Shown here: positions 38,083-47,933 of the stretch, piece by piece
How positions within the stretch are numbered: position 1 is the stretch's first letter
How the letters are laid out: every line of letters starts with the position of its first letter
NCBI GenBank assembly: GCA_023957575.1
Contig: JAMLGU010000001.1
Span: 558,001 to 622,000 of the forward strand
Length of the DNA stretch: 64,000 bases
Source: Chitinophagaceae bacterium
GTDB taxonomy: Bacteria > Bacteroidota > Bacteroidia > Chitinophagales > Chitinophagaceae
Direction: 5' to 3'
Notes under the pieces: model-generated
What the model was told of the DNA's origin: nothing
The model's input: the letters and a program-made list of their open reading frames with translations, nothing else
Database searches by the model: none
Made by a program: the position numbers and the translations under genes

Positions 38083-38697
38083 ATGCTCCAATTCTCTACC
38101 TACTACCACATCTTCAATCACGCCAATGGCGATGATAACCTGTTTCGAGAGGAGAAAAATTATTAATTCTTCTTAAACAAATATCATCAGTATATAGACC
38201 CGATTGCCGATACCGTAGCCTGGTGCCTGATGCCGAATCATTTTCATCTACTAATAAAAATAAAAAACAAAGACGCGCTGCTGCAAACGATTCCGAAGTT
38301 TAGAACTTTGGAATCGTTGCGGGCGGAAGAAAAAGAAAAAACGCTTTCTAATCAACTATCCAAACAATTTTCCAATTTTTTCAGCAGCTAATCGCAAGCT
38401 TTCAATAAAGTTTACAAGAGAAGAGGATCACTGTTTATAAAAAACTTTAAACGTAAAGAAGTGGCTACGGATGAGTATATGAGAATGTTGATTCTGTATA
38501 TTCATCTGAATCCTGTAAAACATGGATTTGTTTCAATACGGGAAAATTGGCAATGGACATCGTTTAACGAATTTCTACATAATCAGCCCGACCTTTTAAA
38601 TCGTTTATTTGGCAATGCAGAAACATATAACAGCCAACACCATGCCCGGCAAAGAGAATTTAAAGAGTATCAAATTTTAGAATCGGAATTAACCTGA
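38083..38697 (+). pseudogene. Degenerate Y1/REP-associated tyrosine transposase between cas9 and cas1
   Basis: A single reading frame of 205 codons encodes a recognisable IS200-like/RAYT single-strand transposase: a start LQFSTYYHIFNHANGDDNLF, the HUH motif in AWCLMPNHFHLLIKI, FNKVYKRRGSLFIKNFKRKE, and the C-terminal YIHLNPVKHGFV and WQWTSFNEF. Two in-frame TAA codons interrupt it (near residues 29 and 105), at places where the family usually has Leu and Tyr, and no frameshift is needed. The catalytic Tyr region near the second stop (SNFFSS-stop-SQAFNKVY) is therefore lost. It is a dead copy inserted in the cas operon, 8 bp after cas9 and 7 bp before cas1. The intact downstream half remains an open frame of 78 codons. 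Confidence 0.85.
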
Positions 38698-38704
38698 AAT
38701 TGTT

Positions 38705-39978
<1,274 letters not shown>

Positions 39979-40013
39979 CTAAACAGGAAGGAGAAAAATG
40001 AATTTATGGAAAT

Positions 40014-40042
40014 AAAAAAACGGGAATTTTTCCCGTTTTTTT
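40014..40042 (+). terminator. Terminator downstream of cas2
   Basis: AAAACGGGAA and TTCCCGTTTT form a strong stem with a short loop and are flanked by A- and T-runs, so the element should act in both directions. It separates the cas operon from the array. If the array is read from the minus strand, it also terminates the pre-crRNA 3' end. Confidence 0.9.
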
Positions 40043-40093
40043 ATTCTACTGACAACCTGAAATCCTTTACTGTTGCGGGTTTTGACAGAAGCT

Positions 40094-41582
40094 GTTGTCA
40101 AAGACCGAAATTAATAAAAACTTGAAAGCAATTCACAACACCTTTGCTTTTTCGGATAAGTAAATTGGGGTTGTCAAAGACCGAAATTAATAAAAACTTG
40201 AAAGCAATTCACAACGGGAGCTGAAAATTGCGCCGCCATTAAACCGTTGTCAAAGACCGAAATTAATAAAAACTTGAAAGCAATTCACAACGCTTCCTTT
40301 ATCGTATCGAGAAGCAAGTTAGTTGTCAAAGACCGAAATTAATAAAAACTTGAAAGCAATTCACAACTAGCCGGATTATCTTCAACTCCATAACCCCGTT
40401 GTCAAAGACCGAAATTAATAAAAACTTGAAAGCAATTCACAACCGGGTATATTCAACTCGACCTCGGCGAGCTGTTGTCAAAGACCGAAATTAATAAAAA
40501 CTTGAAAGCAATTCACAACCCGAAAGTTGGCGATACTGTAAATGAAATAGTTGTCAAAGACCGAAATTAATAAAAACTTGAAAGCAATTCACAACATTAG
40601 CATCTTTTCTTGTTGAAAATTCTTTGTTGTCAAAGACCGAAATTAATAAAAACTTGAAAGCAATTCACAACCTGTTGTTTCTTTTGCGCTCATATTATTT
40701 TGTTGTCAAAGACCGAAATTAATAAAAACTTGAAAGCAATTCACAACCGGCGGCTGAAAATGATTTACTCGCAAAAGGTTGTCAAAGACCGAAATTAATA
40801 AAAACTTGAAAGCAATTCACAACAACGGAGAAAAAAGAAACTTGAAAAAGGAAGTTGTCAAAGACCGAAATTAATAAAAACTTGAAAGCAATTCACAACT
40901 TTCTGGTTGTTTTTTCCACCAATACATCTGTTGTCAAAGACCGAAATTAATAAAAACTTGAAAGCAATTCACAACTTCGCCAAAAGGCTTCAAAATTCAG
41001 GCATTGTTGTCAAAGACCGAAATTAATAAAAACTTGAAAGCAATTCACAACTTGATTCTCATACATCGGTTTCCGTTCGTGGTTGTCAAAGACCGAAATT
41101 AATAAAAACTTGAAAGCAATTCACAACTTAAAAGTATAAAATATTTAATTATAACAAGTTGTCAAAGACCGAAATTAATAAAAACTTGAAAGCAATTCAC
41201 AACTTGAGATGAACCAGGCGGATGCCAAATTGCGTTGTCAAAGACCGAAATTAATAAAAACTTGAAAGCAATTCACAACTAGGCAATACGATTGCAAGGT
41301 TTGATCCTGGTTGTCAAAGACCGAAATTAATAAAAACTTGAAAGCAATTCACAACGTATGCCGTCAACGAAGACAACACCATATAGTTGTCAAAGACCGA
41401 AATTAATAAAAACTTGAAAGCAATTCACAACCCATTGCATGATATGTATTCTGGAAGGGTGTTGTCAAAGACCGAAATTAATAAAAACTTGAAAGCAATT
41501 CACAACGGGGCGGTATAATGACGCATTAGAAGCAGGGTTGTCAAAGACCGAAATTAATAAAAACTTGAAAGCAATTCACGAC
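40094..41582 (-). CRISPR. CRISPR array, 20 repeats and 19 spacers (type II-C)
   Basis: Repeats are 46 bp and start every 76 bp from 40094. As written on the plus strand they begin GTTGTCAAAGACCG and end GCAATTCACAAC. Spacers are 30 bp except the eighteenth (41432-41460), which is 29 bp. All repeats read identical except the last (41537-41582), with CACGAC in place of CACAAC. The crRNA must come from the minus strand, because only that strand pairs with the tracrRNA anti-repeat; in that direction each repeat begins GTTGTGAATTGCTTTCAA. No spacer matches another part of the window by eye. Spacer origins would need a database search. Confidence 0.99.
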
Positions 41583-41698
41583 TTATAGATGAACATGTAG
41601 TTAGTTAATCTTCTGTTGTTTTTACATCAGGGTTTTACTTTTACCATAAAAAAATCCGGCTAAAGACAGGGGTCAAACAAAATAGTCCAAATGAACCA

Positions 41699-42085
41699 TT
41701 AAGCAAATTCAAGAGAGGATAATTCCCTGCCTAATGCTTTAATTCCTGATAATATTTTTTCAGTTTGTTTTTCAGATGGTTTTTTAACTCCAGATTTGTA
41801 TTGCGCCAATAGACTGCGATTCATCCCTAATTGATCGCTTAAACCAGTAACATCAATAGCCTTATAGTATTCGAAAAACTGAGATAAATCAATCTTTACT
41901 ACTATGTCGCCTGGTCCAACTAAAGCTAATCCTTTGTGCTCAAACCATGTATTAGCCGCTTCAATCATGTTGGCCTTTAATTCTTTCATAGTAGCGCCCG
42001 TTGTGCCAAAGGGATATTTATCACCCTTAGCGTATGCAGAATAACCGGTTTTTGTTTTCTCAACTATAAATACAATCTTTTTCAT
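41699..42085 (-). CDS. hicB: HicB-like antitoxin
   Basis: 128-residue antitoxin of a HicAB module. The N-terminal HicB fold (KIVFIVEKTKTGYSAYAKGD; GATMKELKANMIEAANTWFE) binds the HicA toxin, and the C-terminal part is a helix-turn-helix (GLSDQLGMNRSLLAQYKSGVKKPSEKQ) that should bind the operator upstream of hicA. It is intact. It lies 24 bp after the frameshifted hicA on the same strand, from the promoter at 42329-42359. Located between the CRISPR array and rpe. Confidence 0.88.
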   Translation of the reverse strand: MKKIVFIVEKTKTGYSAYAKGDKYPFGTTGATMKELKANMIEAANTWFEHKGLALVGPGDIVVKIDLSQFFEYYKAIDVTGLSDQLGMNRSLLAQYKSGVKKPSEKQTEKILSGIKALGRELSSLEFA

Positions 42086-42109
42086 AAAATATTCTTTTTA
42101 AAGTAGGGA

Positions 42110-42299
42110 TTATTTAATCCCCGCCTGTTTTAAAATCTTTTTTGCAAGTCCGGTACCAATTTCTTTTCCAGGGTGATTTGGAATTACAAACTCATTGTTT
42201 GTAATTGGACTTCGCCAGACCTCATGACTACCACCAGCTAGCCTTACTAAGAAACAACCATGTTTTTTTTAGTAATCGGATAAATTCGTTTGTTTTCAT
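42110..42299 (-). pseudogene. hicA: HicA-like toxin, frameshifted at an A8 tract
   Basis: From ATG 42299 the sequence reads MKTNEFIRLLKK, then goes out of frame; one base later it continues as GCFLVRLAGGSHEVWRSP, VIPNHPGKEIGTGLAKKILKQAGIK and TAA at 42110. That is a complete HicA double-stranded-RNA-binding-like toxin with its catalytic His in GGSHEVW. The frames join if a run of 8 A (42264-42271 region) were 7 A, so a single inserted A explains the break. The 190-bp length (3n+1) agrees. It could be a real loss of the toxin, slippage-dependent expression, or a sequencing error in a homopolymer. HicA cleaves mRNA in related modules. Confidence 0.8.
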
Positions 42300-42328
42300 T
42301 TTAAGAACTATTATTTTTTCCGAAATAT

Positions 42329-42359
42329 CAAAAGTAACATTTATGTTACTTTATTCAAA
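42329..42359 (-). promoter_or_regulatory. hicAB promoter with HicB-type operator
   Basis: On the minus strand, TTTG (42359-42356), a spacer of exactly 19 bp and TACTTTTG (42336-42329) form a perfect Bacteroidota promoter 30 bp before hicA. Almost the whole spacer is a perfect inverted repeat, AAAGTAACAT (42331-42340) and ATGTTACTTT (42343-42352), the expected place for an autorepressor such as HicB. Confidence 0.8.
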
Positions 42360-42464
42360 ATTATTTTGTATTTTTTTGAAATATGGATAATAGATTTTCT
42401 GTAAGGGAATCATTATGAAGTATTTCGAGGGCTGATGTTTTTAAGATAGAAATAAAATTGCAAC

Positions 42465-42510
42465 GTTATCAAAGACCGAAATTAATAAATACCCGAAAGG
42501 ATTTTATAGA
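42465..42510 (+). repeat. Isolated degenerate CRISPR repeat
   Basis: Aligned over 46 positions, 36 match the array repeat; the first 28 have only two mismatches (positions 4 and 26), and the last 18 are eroded. It lies 882 bp beyond the array end, past hicAB, and its last bases overlap the end of rpe. In the crRNA direction the part that pairs with tracrRNA is the eroded part, so it is not functional as a repeat. Confidence 0.85.
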
Positions 42511-43151
42511 CTTTTTAATTGTGAAATTGTTTGAAGAGGGTCTTGCGACTTGAATACCGTGTTTCCGGCTACCAGCACATCGACACCGGCATCAATAATT
42601 TGCCTGGCATTATCCAGTGTAACTCCGCCGTCCACTTCAATAAGCGTATTTGCTTTTTGTGCAGTAATCATTTTTTTAAGCTCGCTTATTTTTTTAAGGC
42701 TTTGGGCTATAAATTTTTGTCCGCCAAAACCCGGGTTCACACTCATAATGAGTACAATATCTACATCACCCAAAATATCTTCGAGCAATGAAACGGGTGT
42801 ATGCGGGTTGATAGCAACACCTGCCATCAAGCCTAATGACTTGATCTGCTGTATGTTGCGATGCAAATGTTTGCAAGCCTCCCAATGAACGGTAATATGA
42901 TCGGCCCCGGCTTTTTTAAAATCTTCAACATATTTCTCCGGTTCCTTTATCATCAGATGAACATCGCAAGGTTTTTTCAGTTTTTTCTTCACAAAGTCCA
43001 AAATCATTGGGCCAAAGCTGATATTGGGTACAAAACGACCATCCATTACATCGAAATGCAGCCAGTCTGCCGCACTGTTATTTACCAAGTTACATTCGTC
43101 TTCTAATCTCAAAAAATCGGCAGCAAGCAGTGAAGGAGCAATCAAAGCCAT
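42504..43151 (-). CDS. rpe: Ribulose-phosphate 3-epimerase
   Basis: Interconverts ribulose 5-phosphate and xylulose 5-phosphate in the pentose phosphate pathway. The 215 residues form a TIM barrel with SLLAADFLRLEDE, HFDVMDGRFVPNISFGP (metal His and Asp), CDVHLMIKEPE, VLIMSVNPGFGGQKF and the C-terminal phosphate-binding EVDGGVTLDNARQIIDAG and VLVAGNTVF. Normal length. A -7 box TACATTTG lies on this strand at 43180-43173. The stop codon touches the remnant CRISPR repeat. Confidence 0.96.
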   Translation of the reverse strand: MALIAPSLLAADFLRLEDECNLVNNSAADWLHFDVMDGRFVPNISFGPMILDFVKKKLKKPCDVHLMIKEPEKYVEDFKKAGADHITVHWEACKHLHRNIQQIKSLGLMAGVAINPHTPVSLLEDILGDVDIVLIMSVNPGFGGQKFIAQSLKKISELKKMITAQKANTLIEVDGGVTLDNARQIIDAGVDVLVAGNTVFKSQDPLQTISQLKSL

Positions 43152-43442
43152 GACAATGAATTTTATTTACTGCAAATGTAATTGGTTTCTGCCAAAGGCT
43201 CTTGAAGCAGAATGAAGCCATTATGAGAAAAAGTAGAAATATTGAAAAATTTGGCAATTTTTATTCGATTTTCAAAACAATGAGGCTGGTAATAGGGGCG
43301 CTTTATTTATATTTTAGTTTTTTATAGCAGCCTTAATAGAGCAATTAAAAAATATAATTCAAAAATTGGGAAATATCAGTTGAGGCTATGTATTTTTACA
43401 GCATTAATATTTTCTCGGCTAATTTATTTTCAGGCAAAGGCT

Positions 43443-45587
43443 ATGTCGGTTTTCAATCAATCAAGGAGTTATATCATTCGTTTGATATTTTTGGCTGTAT
43501 TTGTGATAATTGTGTTACAACTTGTGAATTTACAACTTTTAAGTAGTAAATACGATAAACTGGCTCAGGATAATGCAGTCTTTGCTAAAATTGTTTATCC
43601 TGAAAGAGGCATTATTTACGACCGAAAAGGAAAAACACTTATCAATAATACCATTATGGTGGATATGATGGTAACACCTTCCGAAATCAAACAATTTGAC
43701 ACCCTGTCCTTTTGCAGGTTGATGGAGATAGATACCGCAGATTTTAGAGAAAGAATCATTAGTGCCATTGTAAAAAATTCGAGAGTGAGGCCTTCAGTTT
43801 TTCAGTCATTGCTTTCGCCTGAAATTCGGGCAAGGTTTGAGGAAAACAGTTGGCAGTTTCCGGGTTTCACACTGGTTGACAGGCCGGTGAGGACATATCC
43901 TTATAATGTGGGTGCACATTTTTTGGGCTATATTAATGAAGTAAGCCCAAAAGACATTGAAAAATCGGGCGGTTTTTATCACATGGGTGATTATATTGGT
44001 AAAAACGGTTTAGAAGCTGCTTATGAAAGTGTTTTGATGGGGCAACGTGGCGTGGAGTATATGATTAAGGATAACAAAAACAGGTTGGTGGCTCATTATG
44101 AAAACGGCGCTTTTGATACTACCGCCATTGCCGGCAGAGGATTAAAAACCTTTTTAGATCTGGAATTACAAGAGCTGGCCGAGCAGTTAATGAATAATAA
44201 GCTGGGCGCAGTGGTAGCCCTTGACCCTAAAACGGGCGGCGTATTGGCTATGGCATCGGGCCCCACCTTTAATCCTAATGATTTAACAGGTTCCGAAAAG
44301 AATAGCAATTATGCCCGTCTGGCGCTGGATGTAAAGGCTCCGTTGCTCAATCGTGCCATTAAAGGGCAGTATCCGCCCGGGTCAACCTTTAAGCCATTGG
44401 GTGGGTTGGTGGCTTTGGACGAAGGAGTGATTACGCCAGCTTTTGGTTATCCTTGCGGGGGACGTTATTTTGGTTGTGGAAGCGGTAAGCCCAAATGTAC
44501 CCATGCCGGCGGCGGTCATGCTGCCAATCTCCGACTGGCTATAGCCAATTCATGCAACTCCTATTTTACACATGTGTACAGGTTGGCGGTGGATAATCCA
44601 AGAATTGGGAATGTGAAAAAAGGTTATGAAAAATGGGAGGAGTATATGCATAAATTTGGATTGGGGGTAAAGTTAGGGATAGACCTACCCAGTGAGGACA
44701 AAGGCAATATACCTACCGTTCAAAAATATGATGAGGTTTATAGAGGTTCATGGAACTCCTGTACCAATCTTACCCTTGGTATTGGTCAGGATATGATGAC
44801 TTCTACTCCTTTGCAATTAGCAAATGCCATGTGCATCATTGCCAATAAGGGATATTATTATATTCCGCATTTTGTGGATAGCATTGAGGATGAGACGATT
44901 GCAGATGCCCCAATACTTGCAAAGTACAGAGAGAAGCACGAGGCGCTCACCCATATTTCCGACACAGCCTTTAATACTGTAATCAATGGTATGAATGATG
45001 TGGTAACTAAAGGTACAGCCAGAGTGGCTACCATCCCGGGAATTAATGTATGTGCAAAGACCGGTACAGCCGAAAATTATGCCATTATTGACAGAAAAAG
45101 GATAAAACTGAAAGATAACTCAATGTTTGTATGTTTTGCTCCCAAAGAAAATCCAAAAATTGCAGTGGCAGTGGTGGTGCAAAATGCAGGATACGGAGCC
45201 ACCTGGGCGGGGCCAATTGCCCGAATTCTGATGGAAAAATTTTTGTTGGACAGCCTTACCCCCAAAAGTGTAGCCGACTTAAAGCGTATTTCAAGCGCAA
45301 ATATCATTCCTTCATATTTTGTAAGGTTGCAATATAGAACCGATTCTGTTCGTGCAGAACAATGGGCAGAAATGACAAAAGACAGTACCCGTTTGAGGCG
45401 CTATTTGAGAGGTTACTCCAAGCCTGCACCAGATACTTTATTAAAAAAGACACTAAAAGTAGCATTGAATAATCAATTTCCCCGGAAAGAAAAAAATGGG
45501 CAAAATAATTATCTTAAAAATATTTTTGCAGTATTGATTAATGAAAAATGGAATGCTATTACTGCCAAAAGAGTTAAAATTTCATGA
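43443..45587 (+). CDS. mrdA: Penicillin-binding protein 2 (elongation transpeptidase)
   Basis: Class B PBP of the elongasome that cross-links peptidoglycan in partnership with RodA. 714 residues from the ATG at 43443 (MSVFNQSRSYIIR); the open frame upstream (from 43380) adds 21 codons without conserved pattern. Single N-terminal helix, then a dimerisation domain with NAVFAKIVYPERGIIYDRKG, and a transpeptidase domain with SxxK (PPGSTFKP, Ser314 and Lys317), SxN in ANSCNSYFTH and KTG in CAKTGTAENYA. The C-terminal tail of about 60 basic residues is extra relative to the shortest family members. It overlaps rodA by 4 bp. Confidence 0.95.
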   Translation: MSVFNQSRSYIIRLIFLAVFVIIVLQLVNLQLLSSKYDKLAQDNAVFAKIVYPERGIIYDRKGKTLINNTIMVDMMVTPSEIKQFDTLSFCRLMEIDTADFRERIISAIVKNSRVRPSVFQSLLSPEIRARFEENSWQFPGFTLVDRPVRTYPYNVGAHFLGYINEVSPKDIEKSGGFYHMGDYIGKNGLEAAYESVLMGQRGVEYMIKDNKNRLVAHYENGAFDTTAIAGRGLKTFLDLELQELAEQLMNNKLGAVVALDPKTGGVLAMASGPTFNPNDLTGSEKNSNYARLALDVKAPLLNRAIKGQYPPGSTFKPLGGLVALDEGVITPAFGYPCGGRYFGCGSGKPKCTHAGGGHAANLRLAIANSCNSYFTHVYRLAVDNPRIGNVKKGYEKWEEYMHKFGLGVKLGIDLPSEDKGNIPTVQKYDEVYRGSWNSCTNLTLGIGQDMMTSTPLQLANAMCIIANKGYYYIPHFVDSIEDETIADAPILAKYREKHEALTHISDTAFNTVINGMNDVVTKGTARVATIPGINVCAKTGTAENYAIIDRKRIKLKDNSMFVCFAPKENPKIAVAVVVQNAGYGATWAGPIARILMEKFLLDSLTPKSVADLKRISSANIIPSYFVRLQYRTDSVRAEQWAEMTKDSTRLRRYLRGYSKPAPDTLLKKTLKVALNNQFPRKEKNGQNNYLKNIFAVLINEKWNAITAKRVKIS

Positions 45588-46927
45588 ACCAGCAGCAAAA
45601 CAAAATTACAAAAGGGATAGATAGCACGCTGATTATCATATATCTGTTGATTTTGGCCATCGGGCTTACTGCTATTTTTAGCGTTACATACAAGGAGGGC
45701 GATCCTGTGTTGCAAAGCTTTTTCGCTTTTAAATCCGATTACAGCAAGCAACTGTATTATGCCATAACAGCCATGATAATTGGTCTTTTCATACTACTTA
45801 CAGACAGTAAGTTTTTTCCGGCCACTGCCAATCTTTGGTATGCTGTGGGTTTATTATTGTTACTGCTCGTTTTCCCTTTTCACTCGTCGGTAAAGGGTAC
45901 TGAGTCCATTATCCGCATAGGTAACGCTTTTCAGTTTCAGCCTGCTGAGTTTTGTAAGATTACCGTAGCGCTTGCGCTGGCCAAGTATTTGTCAAACCCC
46001 GACCTTGATTTTAGTAAACCTAAATCGCAATTGATTGCTGCTGCTATCACCTTGGTACCTGCTATACTTACCATTTTGCAAAAAGAAACCGGTCTTGCAC
46101 TTGTGTTTTTTGCATTCTTTCTGGTAATGTTTCGCGAGGGGTTGCCCGCTATTTATATAATTGTGGGTTTTGCAGCGGCAACCCTGGTGGTGGCTACCCT
46201 CTTGCTCGATAAAGATTTGTTGGCAATTATTCTTACCATTATTGCAGGGCTGGTTGTTTTTTTCAACCTGAATAAAATAAAAAGAGATCGGGGTCTTTTG
46301 CTAAAAATTATTCTCATTTGGATTATATGTGTGGGTGTTCAGCGGTTTGGCGTTCCTTTTATGTTTAAAGACGTTTTTGGAAAACATCAGGTGGAAAGGA
46401 TTTACAGTACCATTGGCAAAGATATTCCGCCCGAATACCTGAAAGGGGAGGAAAAGATTGATGTAAAGACGGGTAAGCAAACCAATACCGCCGATTATAA
46501 CGTAAAACAATCAAAAATTGCAATAGGCAGTGGTAGATTGATTGGTAAGGGATTACTTAGCGGCACGCAAACCCGGTATGGTTTTGTGCCCGAGCAAAGA
46601 ACCGACTTCATCTTTGACACCATTGGCGAAGGGTTTGGTTTTGTGGGGTGTGTGGTTGTGTTGGGTCTTTACCTTATTCTTCTTTTCAGAATTGTGATTG
46701 TAGCGGAGCGGCAACGAAGCACCTTCAGCAGGTGTTATGCTTATGGAGTGGCAGCAGTTTTCTTTTTTCATATTGCCATAAATGTCTCTATGACCATCGG
46801 GCTGGCACCCGTTATTGGTATCCCACTGCCATTGATTAGTTATGGCGGCACTTCATTGCTCACTTTTTCGATATTACTGTTTATCCTCATCAGGCTGGAT
46901 GCAGACCGACAAATGATTTTAAGATAA
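45584..46927 (+). CDS. rodA: RodA/FtsW/SpoVE family peptidoglycan polymerase
   Basis: SEDS glycosyltransferase that polymerises lipid II in the elongasome, partner of PBP2. 447 residues with about ten helices. Typical stretches: TLIIIYLLILAIGLTAIFSV at the N-terminus, RIGNAFQFQPAEFCKITVALALAKYL, GSGRLIGKGLLSGTQTRYGFVPEQRTDFIFDTIGEGFGFVG and IGIPLPLISYGGTSLLTF. The ATG overlaps the end of mrdA (ATGA), the usual coupling. The mreBCD genes that often precede the pair are not in the window. Confidence 0.95.
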   Translation: MNQQQNKITKGIDSTLIIIYLLILAIGLTAIFSVTYKEGDPVLQSFFAFKSDYSKQLYYAITAMIIGLFILLTDSKFFPATANLWYAVGLLLLLLVFPFHSSVKGTESIIRIGNAFQFQPAEFCKITVALALAKYLSNPDLDFSKPKSQLIAAAITLVPAILTILQKETGLALVFFAFFLVMFREGLPAIYIIVGFAAATLVVATLLLDKDLLAIILTIIAGLVVFFNLNKIKRDRGLLLKIILIWIICVGVQRFGVPFMFKDVFGKHQVERIYSTIGKDIPPEYLKGEEKIDVKTGKQTNTADYNVKQSKIAIGSGRLIGKGLLSGTQTRYGFVPEQRTDFIFDTIGEGFGFVGCVVVLGLYLILLFRIVIVAERQRSTFSRCYAYGVAAVFFFHIAINVSMTIGLAPVIGIPLPLISYGGTSLLTFSILLFILIRLDADRQMILR

Positions 46928-47010
46928 ACTTAGCAAAAGCTTGTATCTTTTCATAGGAAAATACTATTACCGTTTGATTATCTTTACAACTATTTAAGAA
47001 CGAATTAATA

Positions 47011-47874
47011 ATGAATAAAAATATTTTATTACTTTTTTTCTTATTGATGGCTTTGCCTGTGTGGTCGCAGGTTAAGCCTGATACTTTAGTAATTGACGGC
47101 GTTACCGTAATCAGAGATAATGAGCCGGATACAGTAACGGCCCCGGAAAAAAAGGGGCTATTCAAAAAACTGAATAGTAGAACAAATCCGAAAAACTTCA
47201 AAACCGAATGGGCTATTATTGATTTGGGTATTTCCAATTATGTGGACAATACTAACTATGTAGGTGGCGGCGCTCAGGCTTATGCTCCGGGCATTAATGA
47301 TGAATGGTTGACTTTAAATCCATTTAAGTCTCAGAATGTGAATCTATGGTTTGTGATGCAACACGTCAATCTGCTGAAACATGTAGTGAATCTTCAATAT
47401 GGCTTAGGGCTGGAGTTTAATAATTACCGTTATAAACAACCTGTCCGGTATAACCCTTCTCCCGGAGCAACGCTCAATCCGCCTATTTTGTCGCTTGACC
47501 AAACTCCCGGGCGTAGTTATAGTAAGAATAAATTAGCCACCAGCTATGCCACCGTTCCATTGATGTTGAATTTTAGTTTCACTCCTTATCGGCTATATCC
47601 TTTTGAGCTGGCCGGAGGAGTGAGTGTGGGGTACCTTTATGCCTCACGAAATAAAACAATAACGTCTGACGAAGGAAAGAAAAAAGCAAGAGATGATTTT
47701 GATTTGCGACCCTGGAAGTTGTCGTACATTGGGGAGTTGTCTTTAGGCATTGTTACCTTTTATGGCTCTTATGCTCCAAAGAGTATGTATAAAAGAGGGT
47801 TAGAAATAGCGCCTTACACCTTTGGTATCCGATTTAGACCGGCAAGCATTTTTTCAAAAATTGAAACCAATTAA
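47011..47874 (+). CDS. Outer-membrane hypothetical protein, 287 residues
   Basis: Not recognised as a named family. A signal peptide (KNILLLFFLLMALPVWSQ) is followed by a short linker with TVIRDNEPDTVTAPEKKGLFKKLNSR, then a region with alternating polar and aromatic strands (EWAIIDLGISNYVDN, VNLWFVMQHVNLLKHVVNLQYGLGLEFNNYRY, TVPLMLNFSFTPYRLYPFELAGGVSVGYLYASRNK) and the end TFGIRFRPASIFSK. The pattern is that of a porin-family (DUF2490/outer membrane beta-barrel) protein of eight or more strands. Located between rodA and a TonB-dependent receptor. Function unknown. Confidence 0.75.
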   Translation: MNKNILLLFFLLMALPVWSQVKPDTLVIDGVTVIRDNEPDTVTAPEKKGLFKKLNSRTNPKNFKTEWAIIDLGISNYVDNTNYVGGGAQAYAPGINDEWLTLNPFKSQNVNLWFVMQHVNLLKHVVNLQYGLGLEFNNYRYKQPVRYNPSPGATLNPPILSLDQTPGRSYSKNKLATSYATVPLMLNFSFTPYRLYPFELAGGVSVGYLYASRNKTITSDEGKKKARDDFDLRPWKLSYIGELSLGIVTFYGSYAPKSMYKRGLEIAPYTFGIRFRPASIFSKIETN

Positions 47875-47933
47875 TTGGGTTAGCAAGCGTTTTTGTTCTC
47901 TTTTTCATTCAGTTATGCCTTACATTTGAAAAT

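Noticed and set aside
38461..38697. A stand-alone small gene of 78 codons before cas1
   Set aside because: It is the C-terminal part of the interrupted Y1 transposase, in the same frame as the rest.
38083..38697. Stop-codon recoding or a new multi-part gene in the cas operon
   Set aside because: The two TAA codons fall at ordinary family positions, and no other gene in the window needs recoding.
40094..41582. Spacer targeting of genes in this window
   Set aside because: By eye I found no long match of any spacer to other parts of the window; I cannot search the wider genome or phages.
47875..47933. Cobalamin or other riboswitch before the TonB-dependent receptor
   Set aside because: The 59-bp gap is too short and shows no such consensus; only a TACATTTG box 5 bp before the start codon.
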